A stretch of 53,112 bases of DNA from a bacterium (GTDB taxonomy: Bacteria > Vulcanimicrobiota > Vulcanimicrobiia > Vulcanimicrobiales > Vulcanimicrobiaceae): positions 1 to 53,112 of the forward strand of contig JAJYRH010000017.1 in the NCBI GenBank assembly GCA_021794205.1. The letters run 5' to 3'. Numbering within the stretch: position 1 is the first letter of the stretch; every line of letters starts with the position of its first letter. This document shows positions 1 through 7,964 of the stretch, piece by piece. The position numbers and the translations under genes were made by a program. The notes beneath the pieces were generated by a model, which saw only the letters and a list, made by a program, of their open reading frames with translations, had not been told where the DNA came from and did not search any database.

Positions 1-1389
1 TACACGCAGCCGTTGCTCTATGAAAAGATCAAGAACCATCCCACCGCGCGCGAACTCTTCGCGAACAAACTCGTCGCGCAGGGTATCGTTACGGCCGAAC
101 GTGCGAACGAGATGATCGAGCAAGCGACCGCCGCGCTGCAGAGCGCGAACGCGCGCGTGAAGGCTGACGGCGGCAAGAGCCTCATCGAAAAGATCGCGCA
201 GGCAACGCCGGTAGAGACGGTGGCCTTGCAGCCGATCGACCGCAAACAGCTCCTCGCGTGGAGCGAAGATGTCGTGCGCGTGCCGAGCGATTTCACGGTA
301 AACAAGAAACTCGTCGCGCAATTCCAGCGCCGTCGCGCGCTGATCGCTGAGAAGGGACTCGTCGATTGGGGCATGGCCGAAGCGCTCGCGTTTGCGTCGT
401 TGGTTACCTCCGGCGTTCCGGTACGCATCACGGGGCAAGATACCGGGCGCGGTACCTTTAGCCACCGCCATGCGGTGCTGCACGATGTCGCGACGAACGC
501 ATCGTACGCGCCGCTCGCGCATCTCGCCGATGCGAAAGCCTCGTTCGAGATTCACAACAGTCCGCTCTCCGAGTACGCCTGCCTCGGTTTCGAATACGGG
601 TACGCCGTGACGTTGCCGAAAGCGCTGGTACTCTGGGAGGCGCAGTTCGGCGACTTCGTCAACGGCGCCGAGATCATCATCGATCAGTTCATCGCCGCGG
701 GCCAAGCGAAGTGGGGACAGACCTCGCGCTTGACGATGCTGCTACCGCACGGATACGAAGGCATGGGCCCCGAGCATTCCAGCGCGCGACTCGAGCGCTT
801 CCTCCAGCTCGCAGCGGAAGGGAATCTGCGCGTCGCCTATCCATCGACGGCGGGAAATTACTTCCATCTCTTGCGTTTGCAGGCCGGCTCTCCGAATCCG
901 GTGCCGTTGGTGGTGATGACGCCGAAATCGTTACTCCGGCTCGAAAGCGCGTACGGCGAGATCGACCAGATGGCGACGGGTTCGTTCCAGCCGGTCATCG
1001 ACGATCCCAGCGTCACCGATAAATCGAAGATCGAGCGCATCGTGCTCTGCACCGGCAAGATCTATCACGATCTCGTTGCGGCGCCGCAGTACGCGGATCG
1101 CAGCAAGACGGCGATCGTGCGCATCGAGTTACTCTCGCCGATGCCGGGTACGGAGATGAACGCGTTGCTCGCGACCTATCCCAACCTCAAGCGTTTGGTG
1201 TGGGTGCAAGAAGAGCCGAAGAACATGGGCGCGCGCGCCTACGTTCGGCGGCGCTTGCTTGAACGGCTCGAGCGTCCGCTGGAAATCGACTACGTCGGGC
1301 GCCCGTATCGCGCGAGTCCTTCGGAAGGCTATCCGGGCGCACATGCGGTCGAACAGGAACGCGTGATCGCCGCAGCACTGAAAGGGTAA
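1..1389 (+). CDS. sucA: 2-oxoglutarate dehydrogenase E1 component, C-terminal part (5' end outside window)
   Basis: This is the last 462 codons of the thiamine-diphosphate-dependent E1 subunit, which decarboxylates 2-oxoglutarate in the citric acid cycle and passes the succinyl group to E2. The reading frame is open from base 1, so the gene starts upstream. Family landmarks seen are YTQPLLYEKIK at the left edge, RITGQDTGRGTFSHRHAVL, FEYGYAVTLP, WEAQFGDFVNGAEIIIDQF and LLPHGYEGMGPEHSSARLER, followed by the conserved C-terminal block with WVQEEPKNMGA and YVGRP. The end is intact and stops with TAA. The last 325 bases recur at 3013-3337 with only synonymous changes, so this 3' end may have been supplied by the inserted DNA that follows it. 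Confidence 0.95.
   Translation, partial: YTQPLLYEKIKNHPTARELFANKLVAQGIVTAERANEMIEQATAALQSANARVKADGGKSLIEKIAQATPVETVALQPIDRKQLLAWSEDVVRVPSDFTVNKKLVAQFQRRRALIAEKGLVDWGMAEALAFASLVTSGVPVRITGQDTGRGTFSHRHAVLHDVATNASYAPLAHLADAKASFEIHNSPLSEYACLGFEYGYAVTLPKALVLWEAQFGDFVNGAEIIIDQFIAAGQAKWGQTSRLTMLLPHGYEGMGPEHSSARLERFLQLAAEGNLRVAYPSTAGNYFHLLRLQAGSPNPVPLVVMTPKSLLRLESAYGEIDQMATGSFQPVIDDPSVTDKSKIERIVLCTGKIYHDLVAAPQYADRSKTAIVRIELLSPMPGTEMNALLATYPNLKRLVWVQEEPKNMGARAYVRRRLLERLERPLEIDYVGRPYRASPSEGYPGAHAVEQERVIAAALKG
1065..1389 (+). repeat. Direct repeat copy A (sucA 3' end)
   Basis: Copy A of an imperfect direct repeat; copy B is 3013-3337, exactly 1948 bases downstream and without indels. I count 12 differences over 108 codons, all synonymous (for example CAG/CAA, GAT/GAC, TTA/TTG, GTC/GTG), plus TAA versus TAG at the stop. 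Similarity ends at the stop codon on the right and at about base 1065 on the left. Confidence 0.93.
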
Positions 1390-1430
1390 CGGACGGCCCC
1401 GATTTCCGAAGCCCGACGCAGAGGAATTTC

Positions 1431-1446
1431 GGGGGGGGGGGGGGGG
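1431..1446. repeat. Poly-G tract, 16 G
   Basis: Sixteen consecutive G lie between the sucA stop codon and the first orphan ORF, whose start is only a few bases downstream. Homopolymers of this length mutate by slippage and in other bacteria act as phase-variation switches. Here the tract is upstream of the apparent start, so it could change promoter spacing or leader structure. It may also be miscounted in the assembly. Confidence 0.9.
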
Positions 1447-1450
1447 AATC

Positions 1451-2065
1451 TTGCGGATGAAAAATTCAGCTTGCAACCTGCAAGAGGATAAATCTGTGGC
1501 GAATACGGTCGGTAGTATTGGGCTTTCTAATCTTGGAAGTGTCTGTCCGGGTTCAGTGCTAGGGCCTCCGTCTAATGCACCGGGCCAATCCAGCTTGCCA
1601 CCAGGCGCACCGGTTTCATGTGGAAACGGCATTACATTTCCGAACGGTCCGGCGGCCGCATCAGGTGCAGTTGGCTCTTTCCCGGATCCATGGGCTATGG
1701 CGGGTTCAGCCTTAGGAGCCGTGTTCGGTGCGCCGGCTGGCTCGCCAGGTGTATATATACAGCCGGTTTACGACAGCAGTGGAAATCAAACTGGTGTCTG
1801 GGAGAGCTATGATCCGCCCTCCGGCTGGTCGGGAGGGTTTACATCGCTGACAAAGTTCGGCCCGAACGGGAGCTCGACGACAACGGTCTGGTTCTCCAAC
1901 GGGAATAAGGCCACTGAGTTCAACCCGGGGCAAGGGCCAGCCGTGGCATTGCCACCGGGCCAAGAAGCCGCCTCAGCGAATGGTGCCGAGCCGTCGTCGC
2001 CCGACGGATATACGGCCTCGAGCGTCGTCGTCACGGGTGGAATACCGCCAGCCCGACATGTTTAA
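1451..2065 (+). CDS. Orphan cassette protein 1, Gly/Ser/Pro-rich, unknown function
   Basis: A 204-residue product that I do not recognise. It is rich in Gly, Ser, Pro and Asn, with a hydrophobic small-residue stretch around residues 70-95 (AMAGSALGAVFGAPAG), a central aromatic segment (VWESYDPPSGW, then TTTVWFSNGNKATEF) and a tail with SSVVVTGG. No signal peptide is evident. The start is uncertain: TTG at 1451, ATG at 1457, or a start upstream if the poly-G count is wrong. Its stop overlaps the start of the next gene by 8 bases (ATGTTTAA, 2058-2065), which indicates translational coupling. Base composition is more AT-rich than the flanking sucA and SDR genes. Confidence 0.6.
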   Translation: MRMKNSACNLQEDKSVANTVGSIGLSNLGSVCPGSVLGPPSNAPGQSSLPPGAPVSCGNGITFPNGPAAASGAVGSFPDPWAMAGSALGAVFGAPAGSPGVYIQPVYDSSGNQTGVWESYDPPSGWSGGFTSLTKFGPNGSSTTTVWFSNGNKATEFNPGQGPAVALPPGQEAASANGAEPSSPDGYTASSVVVTGGIPPARHV

Positions 2066-2549
2066 GTGTAGCGCGTTCGCCTCGTATCATCGCTTCGCGA
2101 ACCGAGAACGACTGAATACAGTCGCTGCCCGTGTCTTCAGCATAGCGATGGTTGCGGCGTCTCTAGTTCTCCTTTTTGCCGTCCCCGCCGCAGCCAAGAT
2201 TACAAGGAAACAGGTAGCGTGTCCCTTCGCCACGCCGGAAGCGGCGCTAGATCGTCTTCGTGCCATTTCATCACGCAGGCAGATCATTAGATTTGCTTCC
2301 ACCACCGCCGACTGCTCGACAGAAGCACCGGATCCGGTTTCCAATAGATTTCTTTTTGTCTCCGCAGAGGCTTTTCTAAAAGTTGCGAATACGGATAAGA
2401 AAGCTGGGAAAAGCACCGCGGTGAAAAATGAGGTTGAAATGGCGCGTGGATTGCTTCGCTTTCTCACCCGTAGTCACGAGACAGATCGCGTTACACGGCA
2501 GCGGGCAGTGAAATTATTACAACGAATCGATGCTGGCCATAATGTTTGA
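2058..2549 (+). CDS. Orphan cassette protein 2, exported or membrane-anchored, unknown function
   Basis: A 163-residue product of unknown function. The ATG at 2058 is preferred because it overlaps the stop of the preceding ORF in the same 8-base arrangement seen at the next junction. About 27 residues in, a hydrophobic segment (FSIAMVAASLVLLFAVPAAAK) looks like a signal peptide with an AAA cleavage site or a single membrane anchor; an internal ATG at 2148 would give a more conventional short signal peptide. The remainder has two Cys (VACPFATPE, TADCSTEAP) that could form a disulfide, then a basic helical tail. Its stop overlaps the next ATG (ATGTTTGA, 2542-2549). Confidence 0.6.
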   Translation: MFKCSAFASYHRFANRERLNTVAARVFSIAMVAASLVLLFAVPAAAKITRKQVACPFATPEAALDRLRAISSRRQIIRFASTTADCSTEAPDPVSNRFLFVSAEAFLKVANTDKKAGKSTAVKNEVEMARGLLRFLTRSHETDRVTRQRAVKLLQRIDAGHNV

Positions 2550-2964
2550 CGTCTTGTTTCCGGGCCGTTTTGATGGCGCAACTGTAGCCAGGGAAAAAGC
2601 AATCGATCGTTACAACACTGTGAATAGATGCGCTACTGGGGCGCCCATCACTTCGTTGCAGCCTTCGCTAACCCGCCCATCTCTCGACCAACTTTCATTA
2701 GAGGTCGATCGACAAATCAAATCACGCCCGTCGCGCCAGGGAGCGCAAGCAAGCTTGGACCTTGCGGTAAGGATTGCAGGCTTTGGAATCGGGGCAGAAC
2801 CGAACGAGTCGACGTGCTTCGATGATTTGGCAGCAATGTGTTTGCATGATGCGGAAAAAAAGATGGTGGCGTTAGGAGAAGCGGCCCCGGGGTTGCGGCA
2901 AGCGGTGAAGATTCTATTTGAAAACATCGCGATTCGAAAAACGCGTATCGCGCACTCCAAATAA
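2542..2964 (+). CDS. Orphan cassette protein 3, unknown function
   Basis: A 140-residue product read from ATG 2542; an alternative ATG at 2530 adds four residues. No known family is recognised. It has no signal peptide, is mostly predicted helical and has two Cys in a STCFDDLAAMCLHDAEKK segment. It closes the three-gene overlapping cassette; no integrase, transposase or known toxin motif was seen in these genes. The AT-rich stretch after its stop (2965-3012) leads straight into the second sucA fragment. Confidence 0.55.
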   Translation: MFDVLFPGRFDGATVAREKAIDRYNTVNRCATGAPITSLQPSLTRPSLDQLSLEVDRQIKSRPSRQGAQASLDLAVRIAGFGIGAEPNESTCFDDLAAMCLHDAEKKMVALGEAAPGLRQAVKILFENIAIRKTRIAHSK

Positions 2965-3012
2965 ACAAATCAAAAAGCAAAGGAGCGGCTGAGCTCTCGA
3001 AACGCGCCACCG

Positions 3013-3337
3013 TCACGATCTCGTTGCGGCGCCGCAATACGCGGACCGCAGTAAGACGGCGATCGTGCGCATCGAATTGCTCTCACCGATGCCGGGTACG
3101 GAGATGAACGCGTTGCTCGCGACCTATCCGAACCTCAAGCGTTTGGTGTGGGTGCAAGAAGAGCCGAAGAACATGGGCGCGCGCGCCTACGTTCGGCGGC
3201 GCTTGCTTGAACGGCTCGAGCGTCCGCTGGAAATCGACTATGTGGGACGCCCGTATCGCGCGAGTCCTTCGGAAGGCTATCCGGGCGCACACGCGGTCGA
3301 ACAGGAACGCGTGATCGCCGCGGCACTGAAAGGGTAG
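3013..3337 (+). pseudogene. Duplicate sucA 3' fragment (direct repeat copy B)
   Basis: The last 108 codons of 2-oxoglutarate dehydrogenase E1, present a second time and without the rest of the gene. An internal ATG/GTG could give a product of about 90 residues, but the piece has no catalytic domain, so I call it a gene remnant. The encoded protein is identical to copy A while 12 codons differ synonymously. It sits next to the convergent SDR gene and may be the original chromosomal 3' end displaced by the insertion. Confidence 0.85.
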
Positions 3338-3351
3338 TTCGCGCCGCTCGC

Positions 3352-4083
3352 TTAGAGGTTGGCGAGTCGGCCGCCGTCGACCACGAGCGTCGTGCCGTTG
3401 ACGAACGCGGCATCGCTCGATGCGAGGAAGCAGATCGCGGCGGCGAGATCTTCGGGTTTGCCGATCGCGCCGGTGACCTTTTCCGCGCCGCTCTTGACGT
3501 TGGGGTTGTTCCACAACATCGGCGTATCGACCGCGCCCGGAGCGACCGCGTTCACGCGAATCTTTCGTGCGGTGAGTTCGATGCTCAAACCGCGAGTGAA
3601 CGCCTCGATGGCCCCCTTTGAGGAAGCGTACGGTACGACGTTCGCCGTCGTCGCGTGCGCGTGAACCGAGCTTAAATTCACGATCGCGCCGCCGTCGTTC
3701 ATCTGCGGAACCCCGTACTTACAAAAATAAAAGACCGAACCGAGATTCGTCGTTATGACGTGAAAGAAATCGGCCTCCGCAATATCGACGATCGGCGTGA
3801 ACGTCATCATCGCCGCGTCGTTGACGATCGCGTCGATCTTCCCGTACGCCGCCACCGTCTTCGCAATCACCGCCTGCACTTGCGCCGAGTTGCCGACATC
3901 GACCGCAACCGCGAGCGCCGTTCCGCCCGCAGATACGATTGCGTCGACGGTTTTTTGCGCGGATTCGACGTGAAGGTCCGCAACGACGACGCGCGCGCCC
4001 TCGCGGGCGAATTGCAGGCAGGCGGCCATGCCGATTCCCGATCCGCCGCCGGTTACGATACAGGTCTTGTTCGTAAATCTCAT
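3352..4083 (-). CDS. SDR-family NAD(P)-dependent oxidoreductase
   Basis: A classical short-chain dehydrogenase of 243 residues that oxidises or reduces an alcohol/carbonyl with NAD(P); substrate unknown. The Rossmann motif TGGGSGIG is at residues 11-18, NDAA (variant of NNAG) at 88-91, the catalytic Ser near 139, and YASSK with Tyr152 and Lys156. The C-terminal block with GTTLVVDGG is typical. An upstream in-frame extension to 4179 would overlap the divergent glycosidase gene and lacks family similarity, so the start is set at 4083 (MRFTNKT). It is divergent from the GH1 gene, with about 80 bases between the starts, so the two may be co-regulated sugar-metabolism genes (inference). Confidence 0.92.
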   Translation of the reverse strand: MRFTNKTCIVTGGGSGIGMAACLQFAREGARVVVADLHVESAQKTVDAIVSAGGTALAVAVDVGNSAQVQAVIAKTVAAYGKIDAIVNDAAMMTFTPIVDIAEADFFHVITTNLGSVFYFCKYGVPQMNDGGAIVNLSSVHAHATTANVVPYASSKGAIEAFTRGLSIELTARKIRVNAVAPGAVDTPMLWNNPNVKSGAEKVTGAIGKPEDLAAAICFLASSDAAFVNGTTLVVDGGRLANL

Positions 4084-4116
4084 GATGCGCTCTGCCTTCT
4101 GCCCGCGTCCTCGCCG

Positions 4117-4136
4117 CTCCGCCTTGCACGGCGGAG
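4117..4136. promoter_or_regulatory. Perfect 7-bp hairpin between divergent SDR and GH1 genes
   Basis: CTCCGCC, loop TTGCAC, GGCGGAG. It lies in the roughly 80-base region between the SDR start (4083) and the GH1 start (4166) and would be in the 5' leader of either transcript or act as an operator. The function is not known. Confidence 0.35.
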
Positions 4137-4165
4137 CTCGGCGCGCGGCGGCGAAGCTCGGCGCC

Positions 4166-6295
4166 ATGAGCGAGAGCATGCATTTCGGCGTTGCGACGGC
4201 CGACCACCAATGCGAGGCCTACGACGGGAACGACGACATTCGCGATCTCTGGGAGCGCTCGCGCGGGCTCACGGAACGCGGTAAGGCGACCGATTTCTGG
4301 AACCGCTATCGCGAAGATGTCGATCTCGCCAAGGGGCTCGGCTGCACCATTTTCCGTCTCTCGCTCTCGTGGGCGCGGCTGGAGCCCGAACCGGGGCGCT
4401 GGAGCGACGAAGCGTTCGCCCACTATCGGCAGTTGCTGGAATATCTGCGCGCCGCAGGCATGCAAGCGGTCGTCACCCTCCATCACAATACGTGGCCGTT
4501 GCACGTGCAGGCCGCGGGCGATGGAGCGGGGTTGCTCGATAGCGCCTTCCCAGATCGCATGGCCGGGTACGCGCAACAGGTCGCACGGCGCCTCGGCGAT
4601 CTCATCGATTATTACGTCACGCTCAACGAGCCGAATCAACTCGTGTACGGCTTCATCAAAGGCTTTTGGATGCGCGCGTACCCGATGCCGCCGGGGCAGC
4701 CGCCGGACACGTCGCCCGAAGCGCAAATGGATGCGGTGCTGCGTTTGATCCCCAACCTACTGCTCGCGCACGCACGTTCGCGTGCGGCGATTCGTGCCAT
4801 CGTACCGGCGGCGAAGGTCGGCGCGAACCCATTGGTTCTGGGGCTCCCGCGCTGGTTACAAAACCTCGTCGATCGCGGCGCGACGCATGCAAAATCTCCG
4901 GAACAATTACGAAAACACGCATCGCGAATCGTGCAGGCCGGCATCGTTGAAAACGGTCGCGTCGATTGTTCGGTCGCGCAGGTCGCGATCACCCACGAAC
5001 GCATGGAACAGGTACTGTTCTCCGAACCCTATTTTGCAACGCACGCGGCGGCGCTCCATGCGAAGTCCGCATCGAGCCCCGAATCGCTGACAAACTGGAA
5101 AGCGACGATCGGCGTGCTCGAAAGCTCCAAAGCCTCCGAGAGCGTCGGCGCGCGTTTTCCCGATGCGACGGTGCTCTATTTCGCCGATATCGCCGCCGGC
5201 CTCGCCGCACTCCGCGCGGAGACGATCGTACTGCTCTATAGCGACGAAGCCTTAGTCGCTCCCTATGCAAACGGCGAGCTGACGATGACGCGGCTCCCCG
5301 GGTACGCGCGCCATTACGCCGTCGCGGTGCCGCCCGGACATCACGCCCTGCTCGACGCCATCGACCGGGCGATCGAATCGCTGCGCCCGCAGCACCCCGA
5401 GATGCCGCGCGCGCACGGCCGCGCCACCCTCCATCATATCGGCAAGCGATCGGCGCTCGCGCCCCCCGATCCACAACGCGAAATCGGCGCCTCCGTCGCC
5501 CAGATTCGCAAGCGCGGCCGGATACGTATCGGCATTCATCCCGGCGTTCCCGGGCTCTGCGAAGCGGACGGCACAGGGGGATATCGCGGCCTCGAAATCG
5601 ATCTCGCGCACGCGATCGCACGCGAGGTTTTGCTGAGTGACGCGCCACGCATCGAGTTTATCGAGCTCTCACAGAAGAACCGCATTTCGGCGACGCGTTC
5701 GTGGCTGCAAATCTTCGATAAGTGGCGTCGGACGCTTGCGATGTTCGGAACGCTCATCGGCACAAACTGGTGGAACCTGGCGATGCTCGGCGCGTTGCCG
5801 GAATTTCTCTGTCCGCGCGAATGCGTCGGAGCGCTCGATTTCGTCGGGCTCGATTACTACTGGGGGGTGCCCTCGATTCGTCCGAGCGAGATCCAGCGGC
5901 TCGGTGCGGCAGCGGAATGTCGATACGCACAAGCGCCTGTCTGGCCGGGCGAGCTCGAACGCATTTTGCGCCAGGCGCACGAACAGTTTCCCGATAAGCC
6001 AATCGTCGTGATCGAGAACGGCTGCGTGACCAGCGCCGACGGGTTCTCTCGCGCGGCCTATCTCGCCGCACACGTCGAAGAAGTGGATCGCGCGGTCGCT
6101 GCGGGAGTACCGGTCGAGGCCTACCTCTGCTGGAGCATTACCTCGAATCGCGAATGGGGCTTACCCTTCGACGACAACAGCGATTTCGGGCTCTATCATA
6201 TCGATCTCGACACCGACCCGGAATTGAAACGCACGCCGACCGAAGCGAGCGCACGTTACACCGAGCTTATCGCACGCCATCGGGCGCCGCAGTAA
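4166..6295 (+). CDS. GH1-family glycosidase with an inserted, circularly permuted SBP_bac_3-like domain
   Basis: A 709-residue protein read from ATG 4166, whose product begins just before the first GH1 strand. Residues 1 to about 250 are the first part of a GH1 barrel: FGVATADHQCEAY, FRLSLSWARLEP, VVTLHHNTWP, and TLNEP with acid/base Glu155. Residues about 507-709 are the rest: LDFVGLDYYWG, VIENG with nucleophile Glu617, AYLCWS and FGLYHIDLDT. Between strands 5 and 6 lie about 255 extra residues resembling an amino-acid-type periplasmic binding domain in swapped order. First comes the second part (GRVDCSVAQVAITHERM, VLFSEPYF, WKATIGVLESSKASE; about 251-407), then a linker, then the N-terminal part (IRKRGRIRIGIHPGV, GYRGLEIDLAHAIARE; about 448-506). 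No signal peptide is seen, so a cytoplasmic enzyme with a built-in ligand sensor is the likeliest reading (inference). Both catalytic Glu are kept. The 3' end overlaps the convergent LOG gene by 29 bases. Confidence 0.85.
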   Translation: MSESMHFGVATADHQCEAYDGNDDIRDLWERSRGLTERGKATDFWNRYREDVDLAKGLGCTIFRLSLSWARLEPEPGRWSDEAFAHYRQLLEYLRAAGMQAVVTLHHNTWPLHVQAAGDGAGLLDSAFPDRMAGYAQQVARRLGDLIDYYVTLNEPNQLVYGFIKGFWMRAYPMPPGQPPDTSPEAQMDAVLRLIPNLLLAHARSRAAIRAIVPAAKVGANPLVLGLPRWLQNLVDRGATHAKSPEQLRKHASRIVQAGIVENGRVDCSVAQVAITHERMEQVLFSEPYFATHAAALHAKSASSPESLTNWKATIGVLESSKASESVGARFPDATVLYFADIAAGLAALRAETIVLLYSDEALVAPYANGELTMTRLPGYARHYAVAVPPGHHALLDAIDRAIESLRPQHPEMPRAHGRATLHHIGKRSALAPPDPQREIGASVAQIRKRGRIRIGIHPGVPGLCEADGTGGYRGLEIDLAHAIAREVLLSDAPRIEFIELSQKNRISATRSWLQIFDKWRRTLAMFGTLIGTNWWNLAMLGALPEFLCPRECVGALDFVGLDYYWGVPSIRPSEIQRLGAAAECRYAQAPVWPGELERILRQAHEQFPDKPIVVIENGCVTSADGFSRAAYLAAHVEEVDRAVAAGVPVEAYLCWSITSNREWGLPFDDNSDFGLYHIDLDTDPELKRTPTEASARYTELIARHRAPQ

Positions 6296-6839
6296 GCGCG
6301 CGTTTCATCGCTGGATCGCCGAGCACGTCGGCGAGCGATCGCGCGAGCCGCACGCGCCCGTAGCTCTCGACCGTCAGGAGATCGTCGTCGAGCATCCGTT
6401 GGAGCAAGCCCATCAGCGGTGCGAAAAAATCGCCGTTATCGAGCAGGGCGATCGGCTTTTGGTGATAGCCGAGTTGCTGCCAGGTTAATGCCTCGAAGAG
6501 CTCGTCCATCGTTCCGAAACCGCCGGGCAACGCGAGAAATGCGTCGGAGAGGTTTCCCATCATCGCTTTGCGTTCGTGCATCGAGATCACGACGTGCAGC
6601 GCCGTTAATCCCTGGTGCGCCACCTCGGATCGTTCGAGTGCGTGCGGAATGATGCCGGTCACTTCGCCGCCCGCCGCAAGCGCCGCGTCGGCGAGCGCTC
6701 CCATCATTCCGACGCGCCCGCCGCCGTAGACGATGCCGATGCCGCGCTCGGCGAGCTCGGTGCCGACGCTGCGAGCGAGGGACAGGAAGGTATCGTCGCG
6801 CCCCGGGCGCGATCCGCAAAAGACGCAGATTCTCTTCAT
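6267..6839 (-). CDS. LOG-family nucleotide 5'-monophosphate phosphoribohydrolase
   Basis: A 190-residue protein of the LOG/lysine-decarboxylase-like family, whose members release the base from (cytokinin) nucleoside 5'-monophosphates. Family features are the N-terminal ICVFCGSRPG, the Rossmann-like GIVYGGGRVGMMGALADAA, MHERKAMM, and the signature PGGFGTMDELFEALTWQQLG. The length is normal. In bacteria without cytokinin signalling the role may be purine nucleotide housekeeping. The gene is convergent with the GH1 gene and overlaps its end. Confidence 0.92.
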   Translation of the reverse strand: MKRICVFCGSRPGRDDTFLSLARSVGTELAERGIGIVYGGGRVGMMGALADAALAAGGEVTGIIPHALERSEVAHQGLTALHVVISMHERKAMMGNLSDAFLALPGGFGTMDELFEALTWQQLGYHQKPIALLDNGDFFAPLMGLLQRMLDDDLLTVESYGRVRLARSLADVLGDPAMKRALTAAPDGVR

Positions 6840-6844
6840 CGCAG

Positions 6845-6875
6845 CCTCACGAGTTGTACGTTTGGGAACGTGAGG
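6845..6875. terminator. Inverted repeat CCTCACG/CGTGAGG
   Basis: A 7-bp stem (6845-6851 with 6869-6875) and a 17-base loop in the short gap between the stalk-protein gene and the LOG gene, both on the minus strand. No T-tract follows, so terminator function is doubtful. Confidence 0.25.
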
Positions 6876-6893
6876 CCTGGTGCGCGAGATCGG

Positions 6894-7964
6894 TTAGACG
6901 CCGTACACGACTTGGTTCTCGACCGATGCGCCGTTCGGCGAAACGGAGGTCAGGATGACGCGGATCTGGCCGCCTCCAAGCACGTTGAGCGAGATGGGAA
7001 CGGTAAAGTATCCGTTCGCATCGGCGGTAACGTCGCTTTGAAAGGTTCCCGTACCTATTTGGAAGAGGCCGCCGATCGTGCTGGTGCCGGTTGCGACGAT
7101 GTGGATCTGCGAGTTCGGAAGCGTGCGGCCGCTCAGCGTGAACGAACTACCGGTACGCGTGTTCGGCGCCGGACTGACGTTCACGATGTAGTTTTGAGCG
7201 GCGCCGGATGCCGTATTGGAAGTGTAGAAACTCCAGCCGGTATTGAACGACGAGCCGTTGGATGTCGTGCCGCTGACGTTGACGTTATGGCTACCCGGGT
7301 TCAGTGCGAATCCCGGCGTCACGTCGAAACCGCTGGCGTTGGTATAGACGAGCGACGTCACGTCGTTGCCATCGACGCTGACGTGAAGGGAATTGAGATC
7401 GACGGGCTGGCCAAACGTCGCGTGAATTTTAGGGTGCGTGGTCTTCACCGTGCCACCGTTCGCCGGGTGTTCGTTATTGAGATAGAACGGCTGGTAGCTC
7501 GGCGTCTGCGTCGCATACGGTTGCGGCGTCGAGGTGTTGGTGTTGCCCGACGTGGCGATGTACACCGTCGAGGTGTTGCCATTCCAGTTGACGTTCGCAC
7601 CGAGGGCCTGGGCGACGAAACGAAGCGGAACTTCCGTCCGTCCGTTCACCAAAAACGGCGCGACGTCCATCGTCAGCGGATTCCCGTTGACCGATGCGTT
7701 CAGCGAGCCGATTGCGAGATGCACCGACCTCCCGTTTCCTTGGGCGTTGATGTTCCCATTCGCGTACGAGACGGTCGATCCGAGGCGTTCGAATATCGCG
7801 CGCATCGGCACGAAGACGCGGTTGTTCACCACGACCGGGGCCTGGTCGAAGGACATCACCTGGCCATTCACCACCACGGTAACATTTTGGGCGGACGCGG
7901 GCACGAGGGCGAGCGATCCGACGAGTAGGGCGCCAACAAAGGCGAAACGAGCGATAAAATTCAT
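6894..7964 (-). CDS. Secreted protein with copper-amine-oxidase N-terminal (stalk) domain and Ig-like domains
   Basis: A 356-residue exported protein. Residues 1-26 form a signal peptide ending PASAQ. Residues about 27-140 match the copper-amine-oxidase-N stalk repeat twice: NNRVFVPMRAIFERLGSTV and NGRTEVPLRFVAQALGANV. After a linker rich in Thr, Pro and Gln come two beta-sandwich-like domains, about 165-250 (HPANGGTVKTTHPKIHATF, DLNSLHVSVDGNDVTSL) and about 255-356 (YIVNVSPAPNT, SFTLSGRTLPNSQIHIVATG). The stalk domain usually mediates envelope attachment and no enzymatic domain is present. Start ATG 7964 is preceded by a good Shine-Dalgarno (GGAGGA). Confidence 0.85.
   Translation of the reverse strand: MNFIARFAFVGALLVGSLALVPASAQNVTVVVNGQVMSFDQAPVVVNNRVFVPMRAIFERLGSTVSYANGNINAQGNGRSVHLAIGSLNASVNGNPLTMDVAPFLVNGRTEVPLRFVAQALGANVNWNGNTSTVYIATSGNTNTSTPQPYATQTPSYQPFYLNNEHPANGGTVKTTHPKIHATFGQPVDLNSLHVSVDGNDVTSLVYTNASGFDVTPGFALNPGSHNVNVSGTTSNGSSFNTGWSFYTSNTASGAAQNYIVNVSPAPNTRTGSSFTLSGRTLPNSQIHIVATGTSTIGGLFQIGTGTFQSDVTADANGYFTVPISLNVLGGGQIRVILTSVSPNGASVENQVVYGV

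Noticed and set aside
4028-4165. Upstream extension of the GH1 gene
   Set aside because: It runs over the divergent SDR start; the family N-terminus begins just after 4166.
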